A stretch of DNA of 64,000 bases from Plasmopara viticola (lineage: Eukaryota; Oomycota; Peronosporomycetes; Peronosporales; Peronosporaceae). Under the pieces are notes generated by a model. The model saw only the letters and a list, made by a program, of their open reading frames with translations. It was not told the DNA's origin and searched no databases. Shown here piece after piece: positions 20,626 through 30,739 of this stretch; the stretch's first letter is position 1; each line of letters starts with the position of its first letter. Location: assembly GCA_001695595.3 (NCBI GenBank), contig MBPM02000035.1, forward strand, positions 310,001-374,000, written 5' to 3'. Made by a program: the position numbers and the translations under genes.

Positions 20626-21360
20626 CATAGATTGCACAGTGACAGGTCGCTGGAAAATTTTAACCTAGAGATCTCGGACGACGACGCTTCTTCACTTGCA
20701 GATTTATTTGCAAAATTTGTCGCAATTTGGGAGCCGATACATCAGCTTATTGTGCTTTTGTACCCTTTGGCGTCTCACGGGCACAAGAATCATTGCTTCA
20801 TTAAAAATGACGGCACCGAATCTTCACTCTTTAAGCTGCCAAACAAGACCACATGTCCACATTATGTTTTGAAAAGAGCAATCTGATATTTTAAGCTGCG
20901 CATTCCTTACGCTGAGCTCTATTAAAGCTTTAAGGCCCTCCCTATCTATGGTACCCGACGTAGCCTCGCGGACGGTCACAGACGTCGGGTAGGAGAGCTT
21001 GTTGTTTGCCCGTTGATCTAAATTTGGTCGTGAAAGTCCCGCATAAACTCTTTTCTGCCTATCTTTAGTAATGTATTCGGTGGATATGCAAATACGAAAT
21101 CCATTTAAAACCAAAAAATTACGATGTAAATTGCACCTAATATGTTGATTCCTTTAAAGACGTCTGCACAGTTTACTGCTTAAACTTGTATCTTTTATAA
21201 AGTCTTAAGTTGCAATATTGAGTAAGGGAGAGCGCCTCATTTCTGTGCTATCAAGGCATTAACTTCGTGCCTTTGCGATCTCTCTGGACCAAGTGCGGCA
21301 CTTCTATAATTATCTAAATATCTCAGGCTTTCAGGGCAAACAACCAACAACTTGATGGAA
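20626..21360 (-). repeat. R3 block, copy 1 (unrecognised gene relic?)
   Basis: R3 recurs at 27,450-28,250 (inverted relative to this) and 48,230-48,790 (same orientation, with ~200 bases deleted). On this strand an open frame at 20,824-21,114 reads VTVREATSGTIDREGLKAL. The 48 kb copy keeps a related peptide (VTVREATSGTMD) and the 27.6 kb copy a diverged one (ATSGTIERAL). This hints at an ancestral coding exon, family unknown. Confidence 0.6.
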
Positions 21361-21482
21361 TTTTCTACAACACTTGTTTTCACTATAATGGCTACTACCG
21401 ATGCCGCCGTCAACGCCGAACACGCTTCTCCGAGGTTATTTTTTGGTGAAAAGCTTTTAAAAAAGTGCATTCGCGAGTCCAT
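21361..21482 (+). pseudogene. GIP N-terminal relic
   Basis: The plus strand reads ATGGCTACTACCGATGCC, then GCCGTCAACGCCGAACACGC and a RLFFGEK-like stretch, corresponding to the AVNAEHTSRRLILGG signal-cleavage region of intact GIPs. It ends in R4 after ~30 recognisable codons. Confidence 0.75.
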
Positions 21483-22000
21483 CGTGGCGTTCTAAGTGCG
21501 CCGACACGAAGCTCGCTTAATCTTATAAAGGACAATGAGCCTTTAACAGATCTTTCATCAAATGCTCCCATTTCAACTTTCTGAAACTAGGTCCATTCTG
21601 CGGACGCCTCGATCAGTTGGTTTGAAATGATGGCAAGTGACTTAACTCAACGGCACATTTTTTGACGTGTCGAACCGAGAGTGTGAAATTTTGAGGAAAA
21701 CAACACGGTACCCAGTATCGTTGGTACGAGTGTGTGCTGGAGACGTAACGGGTATGAACAGATGCTTGAGTGATCAAGATGGACTAGAAGTTCTCATTGG
21801 TCTGACGATTGCATGGGGGTGATGTAGGGCTTCAGTGTGCTTTCTCGCACGTCTTATACGCAGTCCCGTGAATTCAATTCACGACAGCAAGCCCCTAAAT
21901 TGTGGTTGCCACTTTTGTTTACGTTCAGTATGTCTGAGATTTTTTTAAATAATACATAGGATATTTTAATGAAAGCTCATGCCTAGTCAGATAGCAACGG
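21483..22000 (-). repeat. R4 spacer, copy in minus orientation
   Basis: Reverse-complement match to 15,240-15,790 and 26,430-27,000. It lies between the GIP N-terminal relic and the 3' end of GIP-C. Confidence 0.78.
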
Positions 22001-22135
22001 ACTGTAAACAAATTGAATGGCCGGTTTTGATCAAGAAAAGAAGTGAACAAAATTTGTTTATTGGATCAGATTAATCAAACTTGAACTGATGATGTAAGAA
22101 GGCGCAATGGTCTGAGTCGTTGCGTGGGAGCTCGC

Positions 22136-22903
22136 TTAACGGGTTGCAATGATAGAGTCAATCCACGAAACAGCAGAAGACACGCGTGAATAAACGGTCG
22201 GAACTCCTTCTGTACCGCAATCTTGACCCCAGCTGACCGTACCAATGAGAATATCACCATTCTTGTGCTCTTTAATCAGTGGACCACCATTATCACCCTC
22301 ACACGCGTCCTTGTTCGCAACACCGCCTGCGCATACATTCGTATCGGTGATAGTGTATACTTGAGAGCATTCCTCGTTGCTCCACACTCTCAATTTGACC
22401 TCCAGCAGTACGTCAGAGTACTCGCCCTCGGGATAACTGGTCACACCCCAGCCCACAACCGTCGCCGTCATATTAGTCTTAATATCCGAATCGTCCTCAT
22501 TAGGAAGTTTGATGGGCGCATACTTGCTCGGTGTGGCCAGTTCCAACAGGGCGAAATCAAATTCTCCGGTGTGATTATCGTACTTTTCGTGGGCGTAAAC
22601 TGAAACAACTTCGATCTGCTCCTCATCCCCCTGCTGATTACGGTTCTGCGTACCTACCGACACAACGATAGCAGGCAAATCCACGGCGCAACCTACAGAG
22701 GTGAGCACGAAGAGGGAGGACACCAGAGTACCACCGCAATAGAAGTCACCATTGATGGTCTCGCTAAGTCCGGCGGTAAATGTCTTCGTATTCTTTTTGA
22801 CAGGTGTACCTCCCAAAATTAGTCTTCGCGACGTGTGCTCAGCATTGACAGCGACAACACCAACAGCCATCAAAGCAGCAGAAATGGCGTTGAAAATCTT
22901 CAT
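22136..22903 (-). CDS. GIP-C: secreted trypsin-fold glucanase-inhibitor-like protein
   Basis: The frame is open from 22,972, but the start is placed at 22,903, where MKIFNAISAALMAVGVVAVNA gives the same signal peptide as GIP-A; the 23 upstream codons contain promoter and leader sequence. The mature protein (255 residues in all) keeps the trypsin fold. The catalytic His position is Gly (LTSVGC), the Ser position is Asn (GDNGGPL), Asp is retained (FDFALLEL) and DACEGD keeps the S1-pocket Asp. Compared with A/B it has an extra residue near CAVDLPA, Asn instead of Glu at the nucleophile, and an added NHT sequon. R1 and R2 lie upstream and R4 downstream. Function as an inhibitor of host glucanases is inferred from the family. 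Confidence 0.92.
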   Translation of the reverse strand: MKIFNAISAALMAVGVVAVNAEHTSRRLILGGTPVKKNTKTFTAGLSETINGDFYCGGTLVSSLFVLTSVGCAVDLPAIVVSVGTQNRNQQGDEEQIEVVSVYAHEKYDNHTGEFDFALLELATPSKYAPIKLPNEDDSDIKTNMTATVVGWGVTSYPEGEYSDVLLEVKLRVWSNEECSQVYTITDTNVCAGGVANKDACEGDNGGPLIKEHKNGDILIGTVSWGQDCGTEGVPTVYSRVSSAVSWIDSIIATR

Positions 22904-22938
22904 CGAGTTGTTAAGTATTGCGGTTTGAAAGGGTGTGT

Positions 22939-22963
22939 GGAGAAGGAGGAAAATTCCAAAGTG
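22939..22963 (-). promoter_or_regulatory. GIP-C core promoter motif
   Basis: On the minus strand: CACTTTGGAATTTTCCTCC then TTCTCCACACACCC, ~36-60 bases before the chosen ATG. Its conservation at this spacing supports the 22,903 start. Confidence 0.5.
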
Positions 22964-23199
22964 CCTGAGCATATTGCAAAATCACGGACGGCATATATTA
23001 AAACCAAGTGATCGCATAGAAACAGGATGTTTAATACTTGGAATGGTCCTGTGATGAACTTTGTTTAGGTCTCGACACGACGATGCTAATCTCTTGCGGT
23101 TCTGGGACAAATTTTAGGGTGGCTTTTTTTCCGCAAAATATTTACTAGTACAAGTAATCGACATACATATGCTTTAATTACTGGGATGTGCAACTTTCT

Positions 23200-23425
23200 G
23201 TACAGGTCGGTAGCCAAATACCTGATCGTTTCATTGACCATGTCGAGTTATTACTTACATCGCGACGAATTTGAGAAGATGAGCAAGCTATATCGTACTG
23301 GTGCCTGTACATTCTCGGATGGACTGTCGCATTACAATCGCAAAAAGGATTTTGTAGTGGTGTGTACGCACTTTGTTGAGACAATCAATATGTATCCTTC
23401 AGAAAATTTTCAGACATACTAAAGA
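23200..23425 (+). repeat. R1 repeat with hairpin core, GIP-C 5' flank
   Basis: Carries the CAACTTTCTGTACAGGTCGGTAGC block, a decayed hairpin unit (TTACTTACATCGCGACGAATTTGAGAAGATG), GTACTGGTGCCTGTACATTC, CTGTCGCATTACAATCG and GGATTTTGTAGTGGTGTGTACG. The same order occurs at 13,050-13,260, 13,850-14,060 (inverted) and 52,560-52,830 (inverted). Confidence 0.75.
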
Positions 23426-23639
23426 AGCACAAAAGTGGTAATCGCAGTTGATAAGCTTGACTTTAATCCAAGGGATAACTTTTAAGACGTGCGAGAAAGC
23501 ATACGAAAGCCCTTCATCATCGCATTCGTACCAAAGGCAGTCAATCGTCAGACCAATGAGAACGTCTAGCTCCTTTCCCATCCGCCCTGATTCCTACCTA
23601 AAATTGTCGGGCTTCGATACAGACGGCATTTATAGGCTT

Positions 23640-24665
23640 ATCTAAAGCGTATAGCATCTGTGTACCGCGTCTTCAAAAGTACGTCATACCATCATGAATT
23701 AACGACTCGGTCGCTAATAGATCGCATAAGTGCCGCGGGAGTCAATCGCTCTCTGTTTGAAAAGATGATAGACCCGCCGACATTGACATCAAAGGGTGAG
23801 GAGGGTGAGCGCTCTTTTTTAACAATTAACAATCTCTTCTTTTGAACGTGCAGCTTGCATTATCAAGTCGCTTTACTAAAAAAAGGAACTTTAATAGTAC
23901 CCTGCATACTTTACAAATTACCTGAGTCACGCCCCCACGGGCTTCTCTACCCCCACCGTGCTCTCGCAAGTGACCGGGGTGCTCAATATGCACGCTATAC
24001 ACTCCATTACCACTCTTGATCATACACTTAAGCCTTGGGAGCCGCAACTCAAAGCAAGAACCTCGATGAGGCACATTAGCACACGAGGCAGTAAGAGTTG
24101 GATTTAAATCCATCAATTTCCAAATCCGCGGGCGAATCACAAGGTTGCATCCAACGAGCCGGCTTCGGCAGCCCTAGCGGATACACCAGGCAATATGGGT
24201 GCTTATGGCATAAAAATTTCTACTTTACGGATGCTTAGTGTGAGCCACGCGCAGCTTTATAAGTCAGATAGGTAGTTTTGCAGACTGCGGACTTGGCAGA
24301 CTTCAGATCCTTTTTAAGGGCTCAAAACGTATCAGCAATGATAACTGTACGGATAATACGCATGGCTTATGAAGCGCCCAAGGATTACCAAAGCTCACTG
24401 AAGCGTCTGGCACAAGAAGGTGTACTTTTTAATTGTATCGTGCGACAGCTTCAAAAATGTTGATGTGCAAATCTTCGATAAGAACTTGTTGGGCTTGTTA
24501 CTGGTCGTTCGCTACCGTCAGACGTTTAAATTCCACAACACCATTTCAACGTTGGCAAGGCGGTAACCAAGGCCTCGAGACCTTGGTCCTTGCCTGGAAG
24601 TAATTCTCAAGATTAATTTTGCCAACTCGGGAAAAACCAATTTTATGCATTCTAAGCTAAAGGTT
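23640..24665 (+). repeat. R2 repeat, copy 1
   Basis: An ~1 kb interspersed block found again inverted at 51,590-52,390 and 61,830-62,790. Landmarks are TAAGTGCCGCGGGAGTCAATCGC, GAGTCACGCCC, TACACTCCATTACCACTCTTGATCAT, GAACCTCGATGAGGCAC, GCGTGGCTCACTCTATGC-type and CTCGAGACCTTGGTCCTTGCC. I do not recognise a family. No LTR, reverse transcriptase or transposase motif is visible. Confidence 0.75.
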
Positions 24666-24825
24666 TAAAGAAATTGTTACTTTTTTTTACAAAAGCAACA
24701 GTGCACTTTTCCGTATCGTGTAAAGCCACCCTACTCATGATAAAAAAGCTGATCGAACGCCCTAATACTGCAAACAATACTTTGATACACAGGTTCCCAG
24801 GCTTTTGTACGGGAGGAAAGTCAGA

Positions 24826-25365
24826 TTACCCGATCTTCCTAGTGATCCTGTCGTGTTGTAAAACATGATCGAGAAGAAGAGCGGGTTGGATGGTAGGCAG
24901 CTGCCACCCGATCTTCCTATTGATCCTGTCGTGTTGTCATTTACTGCGGCACATTTGATAAGAAGAGTGTGTTGCTTGAATCTTACAGCTTGGCCATCGA
25001 GCTTTGACACAATAAAGGTTACCGAGAGCAAAATATGCTTATATAACTCATCGTGTCGCTCTAGATATGACAACAAGACGAGATCGATTTGAAGATTTGG
25101 TAGCAGCTATCTGTCCGTCCGAGAAATGATGCTATCCCACGACATTATTGGTCTAGTGTGCGTTGAAAGTTCCAAAAATACATGAGCGTAATTGTGACAT
25201 TTCTCCAAGTACTCTAAGAGTTCCACTTTTCTCTTCTACGTGGCTTTATATCGATACAAGAATCCGGTAAGGGTCATGCAGAAAGTATACTGTAGCTGCT
25301 ACCCCATCTTCTGATTGACCTGTCATGTTGTCATTTACAGCGTTTCAGAATCAATAAGAAGAGAA
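24826..25365 (+). repeat. Hairpin-repeat array 1 (four units)
   Basis: Units lie at 24,828-24,884, 24,907-24,968, 25,048-25,095 and 25,303-25,363. The best reads CTTCCTATTGATCCTGTCG, a TGTTGTCATTTAC loop, then a partly decayed return arm and AAGAAGAG. Units are separated by recurring spacers (GCTTGGCCATCGAGCTTTGA; GTAGCTGCTACCCCATC). The whole array has an inverted counterpart at 50,690-51,481. Confidence 0.8.
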
Positions 25366-25880
25366 AATTGTTCGATTTCAACAGCTGGCCATCGAGTTTT
25401 TAATTGAATATATAATTTGAGCGTGTTAACTTTGATACGATTAAACGTTGTCTTGGGGTAAATGAAAACTTGAGGGTCCACTAAAGTGGCACAGATACAA
25501 AATCTGAGCTAAGTTTAAGCACAATGTACTGCTATGTCCGTCGTTCGAGACGGCGGAGGCTACCGAGAGAAGAAGATATTTTTTACAACACGGATCAATG
25601 GGATCTTCGGGTATCAGCTGGATACCTGTAAAAGAAATGGTGGTAGCCCCTGACGAGGCTCGAAAGCACGGTGCCTATGATTGTGACTGAATATAAAGTA
25701 AAGCATAAAGCATGCTTAGATAATCTGCACAAAATACTTGGCTTCCTGTTTTCGCAAGCTTGCCAATATTTTCAGGAAATGATTTGAGCATATAGGATAC
25801 GACTTGTTTAGAGCATTTTGTTTCTATGCGACTACTTGATTTTAAGATATGGCGTTCGTGATTTTGCAATATCCTTAGTT

Positions 25881-25900
25881 TGGAATTTTCCTCCTTCTCC
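25881..25900 (+). promoter_or_regulatory. Promoter motif before the GIP pseudogene
   Basis: GGAATTTTCCTCCTTCTCCA, ~40-60 bases before the former start region, identical in form to the motif upstream of intact GIPs. Confidence 0.45.
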
Positions 25901-25940
25901 ACAAAACCCTTTCGAATCGCAAAACCAAAGAATCAAATAG

Positions 25941-26424
25941 GGATCTCTACCACCACTGCTGCTGCATTGATGGTTGTTGCCGTTGTCGCCGTCAATGCTG
26001 AGCATACTTCGTGAAGAACAGCTATTGCGGTGGTGCTCTGGCATCCTCCTCCTTAGTGCTCACCGCTGTAAGTTGCACCACAAAATTGGCCGCTAAGTTT
26101 GTGTCGATAGGTAAGCACTACCTGAACTAGACGCAGAATGGCGAGCATATCGAAGTTGTTTCAGTTCACGTTCACGAACTGTAATACGCAAACAACGGAA
26201 TGTTTAATTTTGCCCTGTCGGAGCTAGACACTTTAAGCAAGTTCAAGCCCATCAAGCTTCCTAATGTGGACGATTCGGATATTAAGACTAATATGACGGC
26301 GACGGTTGTGGGCTGGGGTATGACCAGATATCCCGATGGCATGCACTTTAACGTTTTACTGGAGGTCAAAGTGAGAGTGTGGAGCACGAGGAATGCTCTC
26401 AAGTATACACTATCAAAGTACTGA
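25941..26424 (+). pseudogene. GIP pseudogene (counterpart of GIP-D)
   Basis: The signal-peptide region is readable (ACCACTGCTGCTGCATTGATGG, GTCAATGCTGAGCATAC), but the initiator is lost and a stop follows. About 25 codons after the cleavage site are deleted, up to GCGGTGGTGCTCTGGC. LTAVSC-, FNFALSELD- and VVGWGMTRYPDG-like stretches follow with several stops. The 3' end is cut shortly after the VYTI box, so the DACEGD and nucleophile region is missing. By position in the inverted duplication it matches GIP-D at 49.6 kb. The D of FDFALL is Asn here. Confidence 0.88.
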
Positions 26425-26429
26425 CCATT

Positions 26430-27095
26430 CGATTTGTTTACAGTCCTGTAGATCGTCGCTATCTGTCTGAGCATGAGCTTGCATTAAAAGTATCCTATGT
26501 ATTATTTAGGAAAATCTCAGGGATATTAAATATAAACAAAAGTGGTAACCGCAATTTATGGGCTTGCTGTCGTGAATTGAATTCACGGGACTGCGTATAA
26601 GACGTGCGAGAAAGCACACGGTAACGCTATTTCTCGGCATTCGTACCCCATGCAATCGTCGGACCAACCAGAACGTTTTGTCCTTTTTCCATCCGTCAAG
26701 CATCTGTCCATACCCGCTACGCCTCCGGCACACACTCGTACCATCGATACTGGGTACCGTGTTGTATTTTTTAAGGTTTCACACTCTGGGTTCGACACGT
26801 CAAAAAATGTGGCGTTGAGATAAGTTAGCTCATGGCCCTTGCCATTATGTAAATTCAACTGATTGAGGCGTCAGCAATATGGACCTAAGCGTGCCAGTTT
26901 CAGAAAGTTGAATTGGGAGCATTTGATGAATGAACTGTTAAAAGATCACTGTCTTCCACACAATTTAGCAAGCTTTGTGTGGGCGCACTTAATACATCTT
27001 TTTACCATCAATGGACTCGCCAATGCTTTAACTGTATTTGTAGTCCTTTTTAACGAGCTTTCTACCAAAAATTAGCCTCCGCGACCCATTGACGG
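26430..27095 (+). repeat. R4 spacer with inverted GIP N-terminal relic (copy 2)
   Basis: Direct match to 15,240-15,882, including the GIP relic at its end (27,000-27,095, minus; ATTGATGGTAAAAAG, AGGCTAATTTTTGGTAG, GCCGCCGTCAATGG). It is interrupted at 27,095 by a LINE fragment. Confidence 0.8.
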
Positions 27096-27445
27096 CGGCA
27101 CCGGTAGTGTTGTATTGTATTGTATTACGTTATCGCGTTGCCAAGTTATGCACGTGCTAGGCTCAGTCTGGCTAGTCCACGGCATAGAGTGGTGTCCGCA
27201 TACGTCGAGTCTCATTCGGCGGGCAGTGCAGCCAGCACCGAGGTCGTGAGGGTCTTCCATTATTTTGCTTAGCTCTGACTTGGTAAGAGCCCAGGTGGCG
27301 CTCTGGTGCTGGAGACCGTCGCGTCGAGGGTGAGACTCGTTAGAGACCTGCAGATGCCCGAGAGCACCTGCCCGAAGCGCGCGAGCATTTAGCCCCCGCG
27401 CTTGGGAGGAGAGCGTCACCCCAACCAATTCCGAAGCGCACCAGT
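27096..27445 (-). mobile_element. LINE fragment
   Basis: On the minus strand a frame spanning this piece includes NARALRAGALGHLQVSNESH and ATWALTKSEL. The same two peptides and nucleotide stretches occur in the LINE at 63,090-64,000, where they are far apart, so this copy has an internal deletion. It is inserted between the GIP relic and R3. A TTGTA-TTGTA-TTGTA run at its edge (27,113-27,125) may be its tail. Confidence 0.75.
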
Positions 27446-27449
27446 AGTA

Positions 27450-28250
27450 GCCTTGTAAAAAATCATCACGTTGTTGGTTGTATGTCTTAAAAGCCTGAGA
27501 TAATAGTAGAAGTGCCGAAGTGGGTCCAAAGAGATCGCGAAAGCATGAACACAATGTCATGAAACTGGGGGCTCTGTCCTACTTAATGTTGCCGATTTAC
27601 ATTCATAAGAGAATACAAATTTAAGCAGTAAACTATGCAGACGTCTTCCCTTTGCATCAAAGGATCATCTAGGCAATATATTAGGTGCAATTTACATATG
27701 TTTTGTTGGCGTGAAATGGACTTCATATTTGCGTATCCATCACAAGGTACCGTTAACATCACTAACGATAGGCAGAAAAGCGTTTACGCTAGGCTTTCAT
27801 TGGGACGACAAAATTTTAGACCGATGGCCAATCAACAAGCTCTTCTCCCTGATGTCTGTGATCGTCCGCGAGCTACGTCGGGAACCATAGAAAGGGCCTT
27901 AAGGTTTTGGCTGAACAGAGCTCAGCGTAGGGAAAGCACAGCTTTTAATATCAGGTTGATCTTCTTAAACATTATGTGAGCATCCGGTCTTGTTTGGCGG
28001 CTTAAAGAGTTAAGATTCGGTACCGGCAATGTTAATGTAGCGATGATTTTTGTGCCCAAGAAACGCCAAAGGGGGATCAACGGCCGATACAACGTTGGGT
28101 ACAAAAGCACAATAAGCTATTGTATCTGCTCCTATATCGCAACAAATTTTGCTAATGAGTCTGAAGTGAAGAAGTGTCGTCGTACGAGATCTCTGGGTCA
28201 AAAGTTTCCAGCGACTTGTCGCCGTGCAATTTATGGTCCATAACATCATG
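27450..28250 (+). repeat. R3 block, copy 2
   Basis: Reverse complement of 20,626-21,330. Shared blocks include AAAGCCTGAGATA-TAGAAGTGCCG, GCAGACGTCTTC, GGAACCATAG-type (GGTACC in copy 1) and CAGCGACTTGTCGCCGTGCAATTTATGGTCCAT next to the Gypsy LTR. Confidence 0.75.
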
Positions 28251-28254
28251 CTCT

Positions 28255-28950
28255 TGGAAGACTATCACGCCGTATGATTACATTATTCCCAATACATATG
28301 CATTAATATTATTCATAGGATCAGAAACTATTTGTTTCAGACCTGTAGCAATGTCCAGATGTTCCATAATAATCAGAGGTCAAGAGATTGGATCCAGGAT
28401 GTGTGAAAATTCAGACGAAGTACAGGATTTTGATAGCAATTAGAATAGTGGCTGAGAGTCACCACTCAATCTGTAGCAAGACAAGACTCCGTAATAGCTC
28501 TCTAATAAAATACTGCTTCTCAATTTGCTTCTGGCAACTAAACTTCTCCTCCTTCGCCAGCCTCCCCCCTCTCCGTCTTACCTTCGTTGGACGACTAACC
28601 CTTAAAATATCAATCTCCACGATTGTGTTACATGTTAGCACTTGTTGGTCAAGCTCAACAGTTTAAGTCAAGAGTGCTCGTGGTCACATATTGAAAAGCG
28701 AGATAGCCTGAGATTTTCGATACGGGCCTCGTAGTGAAAATTACCAAAAAAAGTCTTTTCAGTACGACCTTGACGTTCGGTTGTTGGTTAGTGTGGTTGC
28801 ACGCTAGTGTGGTACGTAAATTTGGAATTTCTCACTTGGTCCGATGTCTAGTGCTTTAGCCTTTCGGTGATTACCTGTGTCGCTGCTGAAGTCACGTGAA
28901 ATCACTTTCACTCAGATTCGCTTGATCTTCATTCATTACTACTGAGCTGC
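28255..28950 (+). repeat. Gypsy-2 5' LTR
   Basis: It aligns with the inverted Gypsy-1 LTR and with the Gypsy-4 LTR at 55,985-56,695 (CTTCTCCTCCTTCG, GATTGTGTTACAT, AGCACTTGTTG, GTGCTCGTGGTCACATATTGA, GTTCGGTTGTTGGTTAGTGTGG, TGCACGCTAGTGTGGTAC). Confidence 0.75.
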
Positions 28951-28979
28951 TTCGTTCGGCTTCGTTGGGAGAGGTATAT

Positions 28980-30010
28980 AAAGACTCGTAAGCCTATAAA
29001 CTCGTTTTCAAACACCAATGCGATCCTTGAATTTCGTATTGGGGAGCTCGATAAGTCTTAAAAGGACTTGATATGAACAAAGGTCAAACCGCTAAAGCTT
29101 GTTTAATTTATTCAAAGAGAAAGATCAGTCTGCTAGGATTCAGGGTCATAAATTTACTGCACAACACTTCTGAAAGCTTAAGGCGCCGTATACAGCAGAC
29201 CCAAGAGCTTTTGATAGGTTCATTAGACCACTCTATCTATTCAGACTAAAGTGAAGACAATAGAACATAAAACTATTATCTTCGAAGTTGTTCTTTAGAT
29301 TTTATTAAGGTCTGGTGAATCGTCCAAAGAGCGCTGAAAAGTCCAGCGAGTATAGACCAACAAAGAGGTCGTAAGGCTGAGCGCCCAACTCCACTCGCAA
29401 ACCTCGTCAATAACGCCAAATAAGTGCTCTCGACGACTTAATAATTTATTGGCCAAAGTCGTACTCAAGTTCACAAGCGCCGACTTCGCAAGATGCAACG
29501 AGTGCCAAAGCTTTCAATCACTCAGGCTAATGTAGCTTCCTCTGCAGCAACAGGACAAGATACTTTGTCCATGCAGCACTACTGTTGCATCTCAAATAGC
29601 AGTAGCAAGAGCTCAAATGAAAAAGACTAATATACCGAATTGGACAACAATGAATTCGAAAAAAAGCGCGTTTTTTTTAAAGGATGACGGGAAGAAAACG
29701 CAAGAAAGGTTTAGAAAGAGAGTCTGAGTACTCTTCAGAAGGCCATGAAGTTGTCTTAAATTACAAATTTGCCCATTACTCGGGTAGGCCGAATGGTATG
29801 TTGACCTAGTCGTCCAAAACGGTTCCTATAGAATTAACCTATCGTGCAAACAAGTCACGACCTCAGAAACAAAAGGGTTCTAGAACGAGGAACGACAAGA
29901 ACGAAAACTGGACAAAATTGGCAATATGTAACAGTTGTGGCGTTGTCGGCCACATATCGCCGCAATGTGCCGCATCTAAACGTAAGGAAGTGAATTGTCA
30001 TGTTGAAGGT
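28980..30010 (+). pseudogene. Gypsy-2 gag
   Basis: Gag-like sequence is broken by stops until the zinc knuckle CNSCGVVGHISPQC at 29,927-29,968, which keeps all four CX2CX4HX4C ligands. Upstream, blocks such as GCTAATGTAGCTTCCTCTGC match the gag of Gypsy-1 and Gypsy-3. Confidence 0.75.
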
Positions 30011-30049
30011 GCACTATATGCTATGGAAGAGGCAGAAGCTCAAGCTTTT

Positions 30050-30600
30050 GAAGACATTGGTCACAATCTTCATCGACAGTGGATGAAGTCTTAGCGGAGT
30101 ATCCGAAGACATGATAAAGTGACTTGATTTCGATGTAAATAAAGGTGAAATGATCAAAGTCGACTTTGATAACGTCCAGGTTGTTAACCGTCCCCGACGG
30201 TGCACATAAACTTGCAATTACCTGGTTTTTCTTCAACACCGGGAACGTTCCGAGTCATGCCTGTTTCTGAAAATAATGATGGTATCACCGGCATAATGTG
30301 GCTTCGTGAGCAAATTTCAGATACAAACTGGACTCCAGGCCGCATGTCTCCTCGCCTCATCACGGAGGACCACGCGGTAATTTAACAAATAGCGCATAAT
30401 CAACGTCCAACGTCCGTCCAGATGGACTGTTAGACAGCGCAATGCTTGAATCAATCGTTGACGCAAGATAGCTGGTTACAATCAGCAACAAGCCCACCAT
30501 GGCCGTCAAGAAATGACGCAGCTAAAAAAAATTCATCTCACCACATTTTGAGATGGTCGCATCACGACAAATACATCGAAAGTATCTTTGTCTAAAAAAA
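30050..30600 (+). pseudogene. Gypsy-2 protease and linker
   Basis: 30,200-30,385 reads INLQLPGFSSTPGTFRVMPV and IMWLREQISDTNWTPGRMS, the C-terminal half of retropepsin and the post-protease segment. The upstream active-site region is in broken frames. Confidence 0.75.
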
Positions 30601-30739
30601 CGATTTTGAAGAGGCTGAGCGTTTCAGAAATCAAGGGTTTGAAACGCTTAAGAATTATACGGTGTATGAAACGCTACGCAAGTGTGTGAACGCAGTGTTT
30701 TGTTCGGAGCTTCCAAGCCAGACAGGTAAGGAATTGAGC

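Larger units (their letters stand above)
15885..20630 (-). mobile_element. Gypsy-1: degenerate Ty3/Gypsy retrotransposon, 3'-truncated
   Basis: The minus strand carries a 5' LTR (~19,960-20,625), gag with a CCHC-like knuckle, protease, RT, RNase H and the start of integrase. The integrase core is cut at ~15,885, where it joins the R4/GIP relic. The outer LTR edge joins R3, as in Gypsy-2 and Gypsy-3, so these three share one ancestral insertion site. All frames are interrupted. Confidence 0.85.

Noticed and set aside
22136..22972. Longer GIP-C product starting at 22,972
   Set aside because: The additional 23 codons overlap the promoter-like motif, are absent from the paralogues and would bury the signal peptide.
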